Positions 1 to 12,148 of a stretch of DNA of 64,000 nt are shown in pieces. The position numbers and the translations under genes were made by a program. The notes under the pieces were generated by a model, which saw nothing but the letters and a program-made list of their open reading frames with translations, searched no databases and was not told the origin of the DNA. This DNA is from Marchantia polymorpha subsp. ruderalis (lineage: Eukaryota > Streptophyta > Marchantiopsida > Marchantiales > Marchantiaceae), in NCBI GenBank assembly GCA_037833965.1, contig AP031354.1, positions 7,852,001 to 7,916,000 on the forward strand, given 5' to 3'. Each line of letters starts with the position of its first letter. The first letter of the stretch is position 1.

Positions 1-1600
1 AATTCATCATCATGTCAAAATATTTTATATATGTATTGAACTGCAATGAATCTTTAGATTTTAATTCTAAATTTTTTTATAGAAAATATGTTAAAAATTG
101 AATCCTGAAAAATAAGTAATTTTTTTTTCACAAGATATATTTATTTATATTTATATTTTATATTTTAATATTTTAATATTCAAATTATAGAAATAATTTT
201 TCCTATGTACATGTTCAAGGCATAAGTTGTTCAATATTTTATCTTTTATCTTTAAAATATCAGATTGATTTATACATTGACTTAAAAAAGGATGGAAAAT
301 TTCAGTATTTAAAAAATGAAAAAATCCTTATTACATTCCTACGATTATTTTTGTAATATAGTATGTTATAGGTATTTCTAGAAGCCAACAATGCACCTTG
401 TACACCAAGTACACAATGCACCTTGTACGCCACCTTGCACCTTGTGGTAATTATTCTTATCTGAATTATATCCTCATGGATGACTTAGATGTATTTGACT
501 TCATAAAGAAATTGATAATGATAAGAAAGCTGACACGGATGTATATTGAAACATTGTGTGACTGTGTAATGTTCATATTGTATATGGTATGAGATACAAG
601 TATTGAGACTGTTGAAAGCTGAATCAGACCGGAATCATGCTCTAAATTGGATGAAAGAAAGCAATTTGGATGTCGATGCAAAGTTTAGTGATAAGAATAG
701 TTGGGAGAAACTGCTAGTAACACACTTCAAGCTTGTGCATCGTCAAGCACAAGCGAAATGGATCCAGAATATTTCAACCCATGCAATCAAAATTACAACA
801 AATCTGGACATTTACTCAAGAGATACATCCATATCAACACATCAAAATCAATAGAACAACCAGAAAACATAAATCGAGAAGTTATGTTCCGACCAAAACA
901 ATCGCATGCAACCACGCTCTTGCAAACTCCGTTGCTACAACTGGTATATGTTCATGAATCAAACCACGCACATCACAGTTTATCACCACAGCCGCAGATG
1001 CAACTTAATTCAAGCCAAATGAAGCCAAGTCGCGCGCCTCCGCCGCGGACTTGCATCGGAGAATTCGGGCGCGGGTGTGACAGGGCGCCATGGGGTGCGT
1101 GGTAGGAGTCCACGTCGTAATGATTCCGCCGAAGAAATGTCTTGTCCTTACCGTAACTGCGGTCGTCGTTGGTGGCCAAAGGAGTGATTTATATCCCTTC
1201 CTTCTTTAACTTAAAGGAAGACCTAAAGTTTAGCTGACTTTACATGCGGGAGACACCGTAGACGTGTACGCTCTAAGGTCCAGGTGTCCAGCAGTCCATG
1301 GAGAGTGACGGGAAGAGCGAAACCGGGCGTTCTGGAATCTGTAAATGCAGATGACAGGTTTATGTGGAATTCGCCGTGGTTCTCACCTTCGCTGCGAATC
1401 GGGTCCAGGTCCGTGAGTAGGTCGGATTTTCTGCAGCACAGAGTTGCAAATTTGACTGTGTTTGGGACATTTGCAGAAACTCGGAGGGTTTTTCCGTGAT
1501 CAATGACGCAATTTCACCGACGATTCGTCGAGTGAACGATCAGGGGTTTATATCAAGTGGCATTCTTGCCATAAGTCAAGCTCGGGATCGTGGACGGTCG
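1..1600. other. intergenic DNA, no supported gene
   Basis: The first ~600 bases are very AT-rich. GC content rises after ~1,020 toward the dehydrogenase gene that starts at 1724. The open frames here are short, overlap on both strands and show no domain I recognise. The last few hundred bases probably hold the promoter and 5' UTR of that gene, but I see no clear TATA box. Confidence 0.6.
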
Positions 1601-1723
1601 ATCCTGCGGCGCACCTAGCGAGCAAGAAAGAGGGAGGTGAAATCTGGCGGTGCGGCAAGAAGGAAAGTCGAAAGATTTGGTCGGAGAGCGGCGAAAGGTG
1701 GAAGAGGAGGAGATTGGGTGATC

Positions 1724-2596
1724 ATGGCAGCGCGGTGTGTGAAGAATCAACGAGGGCAAGTTTCACGACTGTGGCAGTCGATCTGCTCCGTGGACGCTGC
1801 TGGTGGTGGTAGACCAATCTCGACATCGTCAGCTCGTCTGCAAGAGATCCCTAAGTTGAAAGTCGAAGAAGCGGAGCCTGTAGACATTCCCAAGCCCAAA
1901 AGTCGGACGAGAATTCTGGTTTTGGGAGGGAACGGTTTCGTCGGTTCTCATGTCTGCAAGGAAGCTCTTGACAGAGGTCTTCCCGTACTGAGTCTCAACA
2001 GATCGGGCAGACCGTCAGTGACAGAGTCGTGGGTGAACGATGTGGTATGGGTTCGAGGAAGCTTGTTTGAATCGGAGAAATGGAAGGACCAGTTGAGCGA
2101 TGTCAGCGCAGTGGTTTCGTGCGTCGGAGGTTTTGGGTCCAATGCTCAAATGCGGAGAATTAATGGGGACGCTAACATAGCTGCGATCAACGTCGCTGCC
2201 GAGAAGGGTGTGAAGCGCTTTGTGTACATATCAGCCGCTGATTTCGGACTTCCTTCGTTTGTTTTGAGAGGCTACTATGAAGGCAAGAGAGCTGCGGAAG
2301 ATGCTCTGAGGGCGAAATTTCCGTACGGTGGTGTCATATTGAGGCCAGGGTTCATTCACGGAAATCGCAGAGTTGGTAATATGAACATACCCTTGAGCGC
2401 AATCGGCAGCCCTCTGGAGCTCATATTGCGGAATATGAAGCCGGCCACTCAGATTCCTGTGATTGGTCCTCTTCTTACACCTCCAGTGAAGGTCACGGCA
2501 GTGGCTAAAGCAGCTGTAAGAGCTGCTATCGACAACGCTGTGCCTCCCGGAATGCTAGACGTTTGGGGTATCTTGCGGCTTGGGGATCCGAGGTGA
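1724..2596 (+). CDS. atypical short-chain dehydrogenase, COQ11/NDUFA9-like, probably mitochondrial
   Basis: Single-exon frame of 290 residues starting at the first in-frame ATG; the frame stays open upstream but without an ATG. Residues 1-45 are rich in Arg, Ser and Ala with almost no acidic residues, as in a mitochondrial presequence. A Rossmann fold follows, with the glycine-rich nucleotide-binding loop GGNGFVGS at about 68-75, a conserved RFVYIS strand at 165-170 and a YxxxK pair (YYEGK) at 184-188. The family is the extended/atypical SDR group that includes yeast Coq11, complex I NDUFA9 and plant NAD(P)-binding Rossmann proteins of mitochondria and plastids. A role in ubiquinone synthesis or respiratory-complex upkeep is inferred from that family only. 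Nothing links the gene to the adjacent RBCS cluster. The SDR class is secure; the exact substrate is unknown. Confidence 0.85.
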   Translation: MAARCVKNQRGQVSRLWQSICSVDAAGGGRPISTSSARLQEIPKLKVEEAEPVDIPKPKSRTRILVLGGNGFVGSHVCKEALDRGLPVLSLNRSGRPSVTESWVNDVVWVRGSLFESEKWKDQLSDVSAVVSCVGGFGSNAQMRRINGDANIAAINVAAEKGVKRFVYISAADFGLPSFVLRGYYEGKRAAEDALRAKFPYGGVILRPGFIHGNRRVGNMNIPLSAIGSPLELILRNMKPATQIPVIGPLLTPPVKVTAVAKAAVRAAIDNAVPPGMLDVWGILRLGDPR

Positions 2597-5500
2597 TAAC
2601 CATTGCCTAGTGTTGTGTTTTTGTTAGTTAAATTGTATAGATGGGAGTCATTTTCGGAACACTGAACACTTCCCCAAGCTTCTTGCTCTCGCAGATATGC
2701 TGCAGATTGCTGAAAGTGATCCAGGTAGGAACTTAGCTTAATCTAAGAGGACAAAATGTCATGATGCCGAAGACATTTTCGAGAGTGATATTTTTCTTAC
2801 TTATACAGAATAGCAGCATGAGATCAACTACAAAGGTCTCTGCTTGAAAAACACATGTAGAAAATGTCCTTCGTAAATCGATCCGGGGTTAGTCTGAGAG
2901 TTTCACTTGAGCTTCCTAATTACCAGGAGAATTCTCTCCGTCTTGTTGGAATCTTTACACCTCTTCCGTCCGTCGACTGTCGTGTGCAAACTTGCAAGCC
3001 TTCAGTAACTTTTACTCCGGAGTTGCAGCATGCAACTAATCAGTGATTTATCTATTGTGTAGCTAATACTGCCAAGTAGGGACTTCATGGTTCTATGTTT
3101 GCTGTTCTTATCTGCTTTGACGGTCAAATTGCTTGAATCCTGGAGTTTTCTTATTACTGATCTCTAACAGAGCCGGTTTTCGAATTGCTCTAGCTTGGTT
3201 GACAACTCGCTGTACCTTTATGTCATTCAGACTGGTCAACTAGGTTTGAGTGGACTTGCACTCGGATAAAGTTTTGTTGGACTTCATGTGCACATAGGAG
3301 GCAAAACTTAAAAGAATTGATGACTACTTCTTTCTGGTCCATTTACTGCTTCGTTGGTCAGCCGTGGTACTGAGAGCGAGAGTAGTGGTCCGTCCTGTAC
3401 ATCAACTTCTTATCATTTCTTATCATTTCCTATATGTACGATTTGATCTCGTTCCTGTTCTGGATTCTTGCGGGTAATGAGAACGTTTCATGTTCTGTTA
3501 AATAGCCCACATTTCTTAATATCCCGTAGTTCGTAACGCAAGCATGCGAACCTTTCAAGGATCAAGATGAGAGGAACTGATAGTCGAATGAACGAATCCG
3601 CGACCAATTATTCTGCATAGAGCAGTCGTGCTTTATTCTGCTTGAGAATCGGACACACGAGATTCAAATGCCTGGTCACAGTGATGCTTATGTTTTCCAA
3701 TGTATTGTTTTCTGATGTAGTTTTCCTAGATAAATTCCGATGAAAAGAGTCAGAACCTTGGTTTCCACTTCTCTGTAAAGGAAAAGTTAGTTTGAAATGG
3801 GGCCAGCGCGGTCGATCGGATAGATACTAGCCATGTCTCATTGGAAATGAAGTGCAGTTCTGGAGAAAAAGTTCCTTTGCTTCATATGGTCATAATGCAA
3901 AGGATCGGAGATACGGTGAGTCTTATCAGGCTGGTTAGAATTTTCAGAGTTTACTTTTGTGGATGAACCTTCATGACGAACAGTTCGTGTATCGGTATGT
4001 TTCCTCTGTCATTGCTCCTCATAAACGGAAATATCCGAACTTCATATAGAATGGATGAACAGTCATACATATCGACAAATGCTAGCCCTCAGTGAGTGCT
4101 CTTAAGGTAATTGATTAACTTCAGGTTATCGGAGGATAGCACATTGTGTAGACGAGAAGACAGTAGACATGCATCATGACCAGTAAGGTTATGTTCCTAA
4201 CTTTTTATTTCTCATCCACTTCCGCGGCCCCATGGTGTCCCTGCAATCCGTGGTCGAAATAAATATCGTAACAGTAGTTTCTTTGACCCGTGGTATTCAC
4301 TTAGATCTACCACCTTATTGAAGAGATGTAAAGTATTGTAACCTCATTAGTTCTATGATGAAATAAGCCGAATACTTATCGGTGCTCATCCTAGTATGCT
4401 TCAAGAAGGAAGAACGTTTAATTTATGTTCTTTGACTATTTTAATTTTTAACCATCCATCTAGACCCTCGTTGGCACTCGGTAGCATCTACAAGTTATCT
4501 GATTTACTCAAAAGGTAAAACATTTGTTTTACACACATTTGGTCTTTTGAAGAGAGGCTTTAAAAATGTATGTTGTAGATGCCGTTCTCGCAACTAAGAT
4601 TGTCGCAATCAAATTCAATATCAATCAATGACATATTTCCCTTCAACTCTTCATACTTTTGAGAAATGCCAGAGAAAATGAATTTGATGGAATTGTTGAT
4701 AAGTGTAAGAAGTTAACCAACTTGTTTTAAATATCATTGTACATGATCAAAAGAAGGTCATAATCCAAAAAAATTGCTTTCGGATACGGTTCAAGTCTCT
4801 TCGATTTAGGTTGAATATGTTACCTGAATGACAATTCATTTTGATTCTGTTTGCCACTTCAGTTTGGCTAAAGATCGCTTAGAAGGATACTTCATTGAAG
4901 TTAACTCTTAGAATCTTCAAAAGCATATAGGCCATAAACTCTTGATTATGCATCTAATTTTTATATTCAATAATATACGATGATTAGGTGTGTGTGTGTG
5001 TTCAATATCAAATCTAGAAATCCTGACTTGTAGCAAAAATTCAAAAGTCACTTTCTGAATTACAAATGTTATTTATTTTACTTGAAAGTTTAAAAAATGG
5101 ATTTGAATAATATTATTTATTTATTTATTTTGTTCAAAATAATTATTAACATCACGATAAACTAAATTTTCTTAAAACATATGATAACCAATAAACGAAT
5201 TTTGATGAAAACGATTTGATATATCTAAAAACACAGATATTTTAAATTTTTATTTTACAATAATAAAAATCAAGCATAGTTTATAGGCATTTCTACTTTA
5301 TTCTTCATCTTCAATTCATCATTTATTATTTGGAAAGTAGTTGTGATGATTAGTTCTACGAATAAGCAATGTTGCTACATCTTGTAAGAATTTAAATATA
5401 ATTTATATTTGATAATTCAATTGTGTAATAAATTTACAAAAATATATCGGTAATAGTAAGTCATGAATAATATTGATTAGAATTCATAATGTTGGATGTT

Positions 5501-5650
5501 TTCAACGAAAATATATGCTTCGTTTTGTAAATGAACAGTTTTACAGTAGATGTATTAAATTCTGTTTGAATACGCCTTATTCAGATAAATTCATGATCAG
5601 TTTGTAAATCATTAGATTTGCATGATTTATTCATCCATAATACCATCTGG
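2597..5650. other. 3' flank and intergenic spacer
   Basis: About 3 kb between the dehydrogenase and RBCS copy 1. The first kilobase has moderate GC and probably includes the 3' UTR. After ~4,900 it becomes AT-rich with short A/T runs and a small GT repeat near 4,988. A 60-residue frame at 2864-3046 has no recognisable domain and I do not call it a gene. Confidence 0.6.
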
Positions 5651-5990
5651 CCACAGAGAACCCCAAGTAGAAAAGATGTCCGAGCGTTTATTCAGTACAA
5701 AATGGTACAAACTCCGTCTGGGCAAGACTACATAACAATTACACGTTGCGTAAAAAGGGACTTTACTCTACATTCCTGGCTCTAGAGCGATTCTAAATCC
5801 TAGTCGTCTCTTGTGGACTAAATTAAGCCCGCGGATATGATCGTCGAGATTTATCCTCAGCCCTTTAAGCTCTGTTAGCACGATGGCAACCTTAATTTCC
5901 TGGCTGGGCTGGTGGACGATGAACATAGCGCATTGCAAGGAAAACTTTCAAGTCGGCTAATTTGAGTGCCCTGAGAGGGCACACGATGAT

Positions 5991-6829
5991 CTACTTGTTG
6001 GTGGGCTGGTGGACGATGAACATGGCGCATTGCACCTGCCTGGTGTTGTCGAATCCCAAGCACCTGATGTAGCACTTGTGTCCGTACAACTTCTTGCACT
6101 CCTCAATCTCCCTCAACACTGAAGCAGAGTCGGTGCATCCGAACATGGGCAGCTTCCACATGGTCCAGTAGCGACCATCGTAGTATCCGGGCATGGTGCT
6201 GCCCTCACGAGTCACGGCTCCTTGCTGTAGAACAGAAAATGAAAACAGGACCGGTAAAAACCATACCCTCCAGCTGATCTCATCTTCAAAACTTATGCAT
6301 ACACTTCGCGGTCCAGTACTAACAGACGCAAAGAAAATGTTGAAATGAAGGACTAATATGATGAAGAACTTACGGTGTCGAACTCAATGCAGGGAGCCCA
6401 GCCGGACTTGATGACGTAGTCGATCTGCTTGGCCAGAGCATCCTGGCTCAGAGCGGGCAAGTAGGACAGCGTCTCGAACCTCAGGTTGTTGTATGGCTCC
6501 CACACCTGCCATTCCCAGCGCCTCAGCAAATCAGAAACAGGACGAGGCGAAAGCACTTCTCCATTCAACGAAAATTCACTGTACATTCCCAATGAGATCG
6601 TGCGCATTGCTCTCTATCTGACGACTAAAGTCCAATCCATAATTACCTGCATGCATGACACTCTGCTGCCGTTGGTTGCGGTCTTGGATTGCCATTCGCT
6701 CTTGCCTCCGAAGACGCCAGCCTTGAGTCCGGCCTTCACAGAGATGACATCTGAGCTCTTGGTGGAGCTGGAAGCAGCGAGAGCTGCAACAGGGGTCACC
6801 ACGGCGGACGATGCGACGACTGAGGCCAT
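5991..6829 (-). CDS. RBCS: Rubisco small subunit precursor, copy 1 (lineage A)
   Basis: Encodes the nuclear small subunit of Rubisco, which is imported into the chloroplast and caps the large-subunit octamer for CO2 fixation. Exons on the minus strand: 6647-6829 (61 codons), 6374-6505 (44 codons), 5991-6224 (77 codons plus stop). The introns are 141 and 149 nt, GT-AG and phase 0. Residues 1-59 are a Ser/Ala/Val-rich transit peptide; cleavage is expected at Cys59/Met60, giving a 123-residue mature chain beginning MQVWEPYNN. The family signature [19 protein letters not shown] lies in exon 3. The ATG in MASVVAS is the only credible start; the frame continues upstream through a non-ATG Leu codon. 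Residue 115 is Thr. A poly(A) signal lies at 5687-5692 (TTTATT on the plus strand). It is the outermost member of the inverted pair. Confidence 0.96.
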
Positions 6830-7216
6830 TTCTGCAGCGAAGCTGGACAGGCTTCGAGGCAAGATGCGATGTGGGAGAGAGAGTGCAGGTACTCGAGATT
6901 CTGCAGGAATAGGAGCTTGTGGGGCTTATGTAGTAGGAATTCCCGCGGATAGAAGATGAGAGAGCCACAGGTTTGAGGATGGAGCTCTTGTGATGCATTT
7001 GGATGTAGCGGAAGAACAGCGGAGCTTCCTCAGTCATGCATGTCTCATCATGACATACATTCGAGTTGAAAATAATAATATGTGGATTGACAAATAAAAT
7101 AATAGGAAATTTACCTATGATATAGAAATATTTTCTTAAATCAAAGTTTTCCTCCATTACATTAAGAAGATTCTTAATTTGTGGGAAAAATCCCAAAAAA
7201 TTGAATATCTCAGCAT
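6830..7216 (-). promoter_or_regulatory. proximal promoter and 5' UTR of RBCS copy 1
   Basis: This block is closely similar upstream of all lineage-A copies. It holds a pyrimidine-rich CTCTCTCCCAC stretch just before the ATG, a TATCCGCGG motif ~130 nt upstream, and an AT-rich part further out. No convincing TATA box lies at normal spacing, so start-site choice may use the pyrimidine patch; that is inference. The block stops at 7216 where a foreign insert begins. Confidence 0.6.
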
Positions 7217-7965
7217 TTAAACCTTTCAGGGAGCTTTACATTTAATATTTCAACGTATCTTAGGTTAAACCTCCCAATAGTGTCATGTTGTATGAGTGAC
7301 ACACTCTCGTTAATGACGTAAAATTCCAAAACCATTAGTTTCTAACTTGTAAATTTGATCAATAAGAATGGTACGTCATTATTCCCAATAGTGACATAAT
7401 ATTTTTCAATAGTGATAATTTCAAATGTAATTTGGGAGTAAAAATATATTACAATACATAACTATGAGACTTGTAGCATAGGTTTATTTTAAGGTATAGC
7501 TCAACAATTCACTCTTTTTGGGTTTTAGTAAAACAATTAGTTGCATATATTAACATCAATTTTTTCACTCAAATTTTTTTTTATTAATATAAATTCAAAC
7601 ATAATTATAATATCTATGTTAATGGTCGTGAATAATACAGATGTGCAAATGAAGACGATTTTGAAACCAAACATCACATTTAAAGACTGTCCGAGAATTG
7701 ATATAATATAGAATAAGAAATCTATGAGTTTTTTTTTTTTAAATGGACATCTCCCAATAGTGACATCTAACCCCAACACCAATGTGTGTTACTATTAGTA
7801 TGTAATATTAAAATTATGCACCTCTCAACAATGACATCATATTCTAACACCAATGTATGTTATTATTAGGAGATTATACGCACTTTACTCTTGTCAATGA
7901 CACTCACAATAGTGATATAAAACCCAAGTACCAATATATGTCATTATTGGGAGGTTTAACTCTTT
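7217..7965. mobile_element. ~750-bp non-autonomous inverted-repeat insertion (MITE-like)
   Basis: The upstream region of copy 2 runs without a break across the point where this segment interrupts copy 1, so that paralogue acts as an empty site. Near its ends lie perfect 16-bp inverted repeats, GTTAAACCTCCCAATA at 7264-7279 and its complement at 7945-7960. Internally the motif CCCAATAGTGACAT recurs with variation near 7384 and 7752 and in weaker form near 7830 and 7905. There is no credible transposase frame. The exact termini and target-site duplication are unclear, so the superfamily is not assigned. Confidence 0.6.
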
Positions 7966-8290
7966 AGTTGCATACGTGCAATTTATATAGTATAGGAGAT
8001 TTTATCACATGACAACATACACAAAAAGTGGTAGGATTTGTCAAACATGACATGTTATTCTACTTGACAACAATCAGATTTTAAAAGATCGGTCAGTTCA
8101 TGTAATGCTTCACCCTTCTTTCTCGGGTTTGAACAACTTTCGCTCTTTCACCCTCTTTACCATCTTCTCCGTACTTTCTGGTTTCAGGTTCTTGTTTGTG
8201 TAGGATGAATCGTTTGTCTACAGAGAGACAACAAACCTGCATTGACGATCATGCAAAGAAATGTGCCGGTGAAGATATATGCATATGTGT

Positions 8291-8350
8291 AGACAGATGG
8301 CTTCGCAGATAACCGCAGTAATGACAATCATTGACGTTGGTCGAGACCAT
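8291..8350 (-). promoter_or_regulatory. distal conserved block of RBCS copy 1
   Basis: A ~57-bp block shared with eight other places in the window. On the coding strand of copy 1 it reads a TGACG-type pair, then GCGGTTATCTGCGAAGCC (GATAA core in reverse). It lies ~1.5 kb from the ATG, but subtracting the 750-bp insert brings it to ~0.77 kb, matching the other copies. Confidence 0.5.
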
Positions 8351-9313
8351 GACACTTATAATGACATGGTCTCTCTAGCCAGCTCTACCAAACTTTTAAA
8401 CATACTTCGTTGTCTGAATGGTCTTCCTGACTTCAGTTTCAACGGAAATATTTGAAGGTTTACGCCGCAAGGCTTTGCCGTCTATAATTATTTTTTAATA
8501 TGTAGATAATTTCTCTGTCAACTATATACACTTTTTGTAATAAAAATATGGTATAGAGAAAATTTAGGATGGGGCAGATGGAACACTTCTTTCATTATAT
8601 CACAGTGCTTCAGTTGTTTCATACCAACATCCATTGTCTATGATTGTGCGGTTTCGTAATCCTTCAACAGTATCATTCGTCCGCGGTACGATTTACACAC
8701 TGACCAGAATGTTTTCAAAGTGTTCAACTGGCAGTTGATATTATATATCAAAGAACCAAAAATATTTAAATCGTAATTTCCCTGTCTTCCTTTTCTATCG
8801 TAGTACTCTGCTATAAGATGTCGACATTTGTACTCAATTCTGAGGTCAATCCAAGTAACAACACAAGCCGATCAGATGTATGGATGTGATATGTCATCCT
8901 CCGTCGTAACACTTTCTATGCAGAACTATAAAATAACCGTCACAAAACGATCTGGCCCCCAAAAGACCCCAAGGAGTGAAAATGTCCGAACATTTATTCA
9001 AGAAAAAATGGTACAAACTCTGTCTATATAGAGCATACGATTACACATTGAGAACAAGAGATTTGGAGACTCCTTTCCTCTACATTCCTGGCTCTAGCAC
9101 AATTCTAAATCCTAGTCGTGTCTTGCCTCCAGATGTGATTAAAACAAAGCCCGCGGACATGATCGTTTAAATTCATCCTCAGCCTTTTTAAGTCTGATAG
9201 CACGCTGCCGACCTTAATTCATTGGGTGGGCTGGTGGACGATGGACATAGCGCATTGCATGGAAAGCTTTCAAGTCGGCTAATTTGTAGTGCCCTGAGAG
9301 AGCAAACGATGCT

Positions 9314-10152
9314 CTACTTGTTGGTGGGCTGGTGGACGATGAACATGGCGCATTGCACCTGCCTGGTGTTGTCGAATCCCAAGCACCTGATGTAGCACTT
9401 GTGTCCGTACAACTTCTTGCACTCCTCAATCTCCCTCAACACTGAAGCAGAGTCAGTGCATCCGAACATGGGCAGCTTCCACATGGTCCAGTATCGGCCA
9501 TCGTAGTATCCGGGCATTCTGCTTCCCTCACGAGTCACGGCTCCTTGCTGTAGAACAGACAATGACAACAGGACCGGTAAAAACCACGCCCTCGAGTTGA
9601 TCTCATCTTCAAAACTTATGCATACACTTCGCGGTCCAGCACTAACAGACGCAAAGAAAATGTTCAAATGAAGAACTAATTTGATGAAGAACTTACGGTG
9701 TCGAACTCAATGCAGGGAGCCCAGCCAGACTTGATGACGTAGTCGATCTGCTTGGCCAGAGCATCCTGGCTCAGAGCGGGCAAGTAGGACAGCGTCTCGA
9801 ACCTCAGGTTGTTGTATGGCTCCCACACCTGCCATTCCCAGCGCCTCAGCAAATCAGAAATAGGACGAGGCGAAAGCACTTCTCCATTCAACGAAAATTC
9901 ACTGTACATTCCCAATGAGATCGTGCGCATTGCTCTCTATCTGACGACTAAAGTCCAATCCATAATTACCTGCATGCATGACACTCTGCTGCCGTTGGTT
10001 GCGGTCTTGGATTGCCATTCGCTCTTGCCTCCGAAGACGCCAGCCTTGAGTCCGGCCTTCACAGAGATGACATCTGAGCTCTTGGTGGAGCTGGAAGCAG
10101 CGAGAGCTGCAACAGGGGTCACCACGGCGGTCGATGCGACGACTGAGGCCAT
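9314..10152 (-). CDS. RBCS: Rubisco small subunit precursor, copy 2 (lineage A)
   Basis: Minus-strand exons: 9970-10152, 9697-9828 and 9314-9547, with introns of 141 and 149 nt. The 182-residue precursor differs from copy 1 at transit-peptide residue 8 (Thr for Ser) and at mature-chain residue 115 (Arg for Thr, in REGSRMPG). The first intron has the ATTATGGATTGGAC variant near its donor, like copies 1, 3, 5 and 7. The poly(A) signal is at 8993-8998 (TTTATT on plus). It stands head-to-head with copy 3, about 2 kb ATG to ATG. The frame is complete and splice sites are canonical, so I expect a functional gene. Confidence 0.96.
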
Positions 10153-10690
10153 TTCTGCAGCGAAGCTGGACAGGCTTCGAGGCAAGATGCGATGTGGGAG
10201 AGAGAGTGCAGGTACTCGAGATTCTGCAGGAATAGGAGCTTGTGGGGGTTATGTAGTATGAACTCCGCGGATAGAAGATGAGGGAACCACAGGTTTGAGG
10301 ATGGAGCTCTTGTGATGCATTTTGGATGTGGCATAAGAACAACGGATCTTCCTCAGTGATGTATGTTGCATCATGAGATACATTCGAATTAAAAATAATA
10401 ATTTGTGGATTGAGAAGTAAATGATAGAAAATTGAGTTTATGACATAGAAAGTTGTTCTTAAATCAAAGTTACCCTCTATTATATTAAGAAGAGAAATAA
10501 TCTGTGGGAAAAAACCAAAAATAGAATATTTCAGCATTAGTTGCATATGTGAAATTTCTATAGTATAAAGTATTTTATCACATGCCAACATACACAAAAA
10601 GTGGTAGGATTTGTCAAACATGACATGTTAATCTACTTGACAACAATCAGATTTTGATAGATCGGTCACTTCATGTAATGCTTCACATTC
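10153..10690 (-). promoter_or_regulatory. upstream region of RBCS copy 2
   Basis: Matches the lineage-A upstream block from the ATG out to the TCATGTAATGCTTCAC stretch near 10,670-10,690, then diverges. It preserves the uninterrupted sequence around 10,535 that is split by the insertion in copy 1. The distal GATAA/TGACG block found at most copies is absent here. Confidence 0.55.
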
Positions 10691-11946
10691 AAACATAAAT
10701 GTAATGTTTTGTATCATGTTATTATGAGTGTTTTGAAGTTGACATGAACCACTCTTGATCACATGATATTTTTTTAATCAGAGCAACTCAGTGTCCATAT
10801 CACAAAATGCTTCGTTGGATGTCAAAATTGACAATAGATTTGATCGCCCCATTTAAATGAATAATCTACTTTCTCTTCATATCAGCAACATTTTAGATGG
10901 TGGAAAAATCTAGATTTTGAAATTTATACTCGAACTCAAGATTTTACTACCATCTTGATAAAATTATGACCCATCATTGTAAACAATATTTAAAATAACA
11001 AGATGAATCTTACACTTAACGAGAAAAAATAGACAAAATCTTTATCATCGAGTACATTTTTGCAAACTATTATAAAAGTTTCACGAGGTTAGATGTTATA
11101 AGCGAGAATACGTTTCAGTGTGAATATGCGGAACAATTATCAAGTTTATTTCGATTAGCAGTCCTGTGAGAGAAGCGCATTGAGGAGACCAAAGCTCAAA
11201 GTGTTGCATGAACTATAATTGGGGTGCGAATTGGGATCCACAACTACCGAGCACCCTCCTCCAGTTCATACTAGTGTGACTATCATGTTCTCAGATCTGC
11301 ACTGAAACAAGCTGGTCGCACATGCAAATGCCGGCCAAGTCTTTTCACTGATGGTTCAGTTCATAAAAACACATGTGCTGCCAATAAACTACTATTTCGA
11401 GATTGTTCCATCTAAAAAATGGATCGCAGACATAACACGATCAAATAAAATCTCATAATTAAAACTCGCCTCCTGCTGCACCTCAGCTCCCGCCAACAAA
11501 CTCCAGCCACGAAGGCTGAGATCTGGGGCGGAGTCTGAAAAGCACCGTTGCGAAACACCAGACAGAACAAATGGACGTCAGATCAGAAAGGGAGGTGTGG
11601 ACTTTACTGACCTGCGCAACGTGATTCGACCAGATAGAAGTTATCCACTATTTGCTGCTTTCACGCGGGGCACTTTTACTGTTGGGTGAGCTTTATACAC
11701 TGGCCCCATGCCTGCAGAGTCCAGGTGGACAAGAAAGGTCGGATGAGTAATGGTAGTCGAAGAAGAACGTCCTTTGAGGACTGGGAGAACGGGATGGAAA
11801 CCAATGCTTGGTGGTAATTGACGTGTTTGAAAATAGTTCTTGGATAACTGTCATAAATGGAGTGAGGGAGGATTTGGAGATGTGCGCCCTTGGAGTTATT
11901 GCTTTTTTGGGAAGATTCCAAACGAGGATCTGAACTTGGTCATGTA
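10691..11946. other. unique spacer at the head-to-head inversion
   Basis: Separates the divergent copies 2 and 3. Neither side shows the distal conserved block, and the RBCS-like sequence ends abruptly at both edges. GC content is mixed, and no frame with recognisable similarity is visible. It is likely to contain the breakpoint of the inversion that turned copies 1-2 around relative to copies 3-11. Confidence 0.5.
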
Positions 11947-12148
11947 GAGGGAGCTCCGTTGTTCTTATGCTACATCCAAAATGCATCACAAGAGCTCCAT
12001 CCTCAAACCTGTGGTTCCCTCATCTTCTATCCGCGGAATTCATACTACATAAGCCCCAGAAGCTCCTATTCCTGCAGAATCTCGAGTACCTGCACTCTCT
12101 CTCCCACATCGCATCCTGCCTCGAAGCCTGTCCAGCTCCGCTGCAAAA
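11947..12148 (+). promoter_or_regulatory. truncated proximal promoter and 5' UTR of RBCS copy 3
   Basis: Similarity to the other lineage-A promoters begins only at GGAGCTCCGTTGTTCTTATG near 11,950, leaving ~200 bp of shared upstream sequence instead of ~500 or more. What lies further upstream is unrelated DNA, so this copy may be regulated differently. Confidence 0.6.

Noticed and set aside
6614-6862. Longer frame upstream of the RBCS ATG (seen at several copies)
   Set aside because: The extra residues start at a TTG Leu codon, not an ATG, and lie in the 5' UTR. MASVVAS is the conserved start in every copy.
6576-7196. Long alternative-frame and antisense frames over RBCS exons 1-2
   Set aside because: They recur at every copy because the exon sequence is conserved. 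They have no domain and no conserved start, so they are shadows of the real gene.
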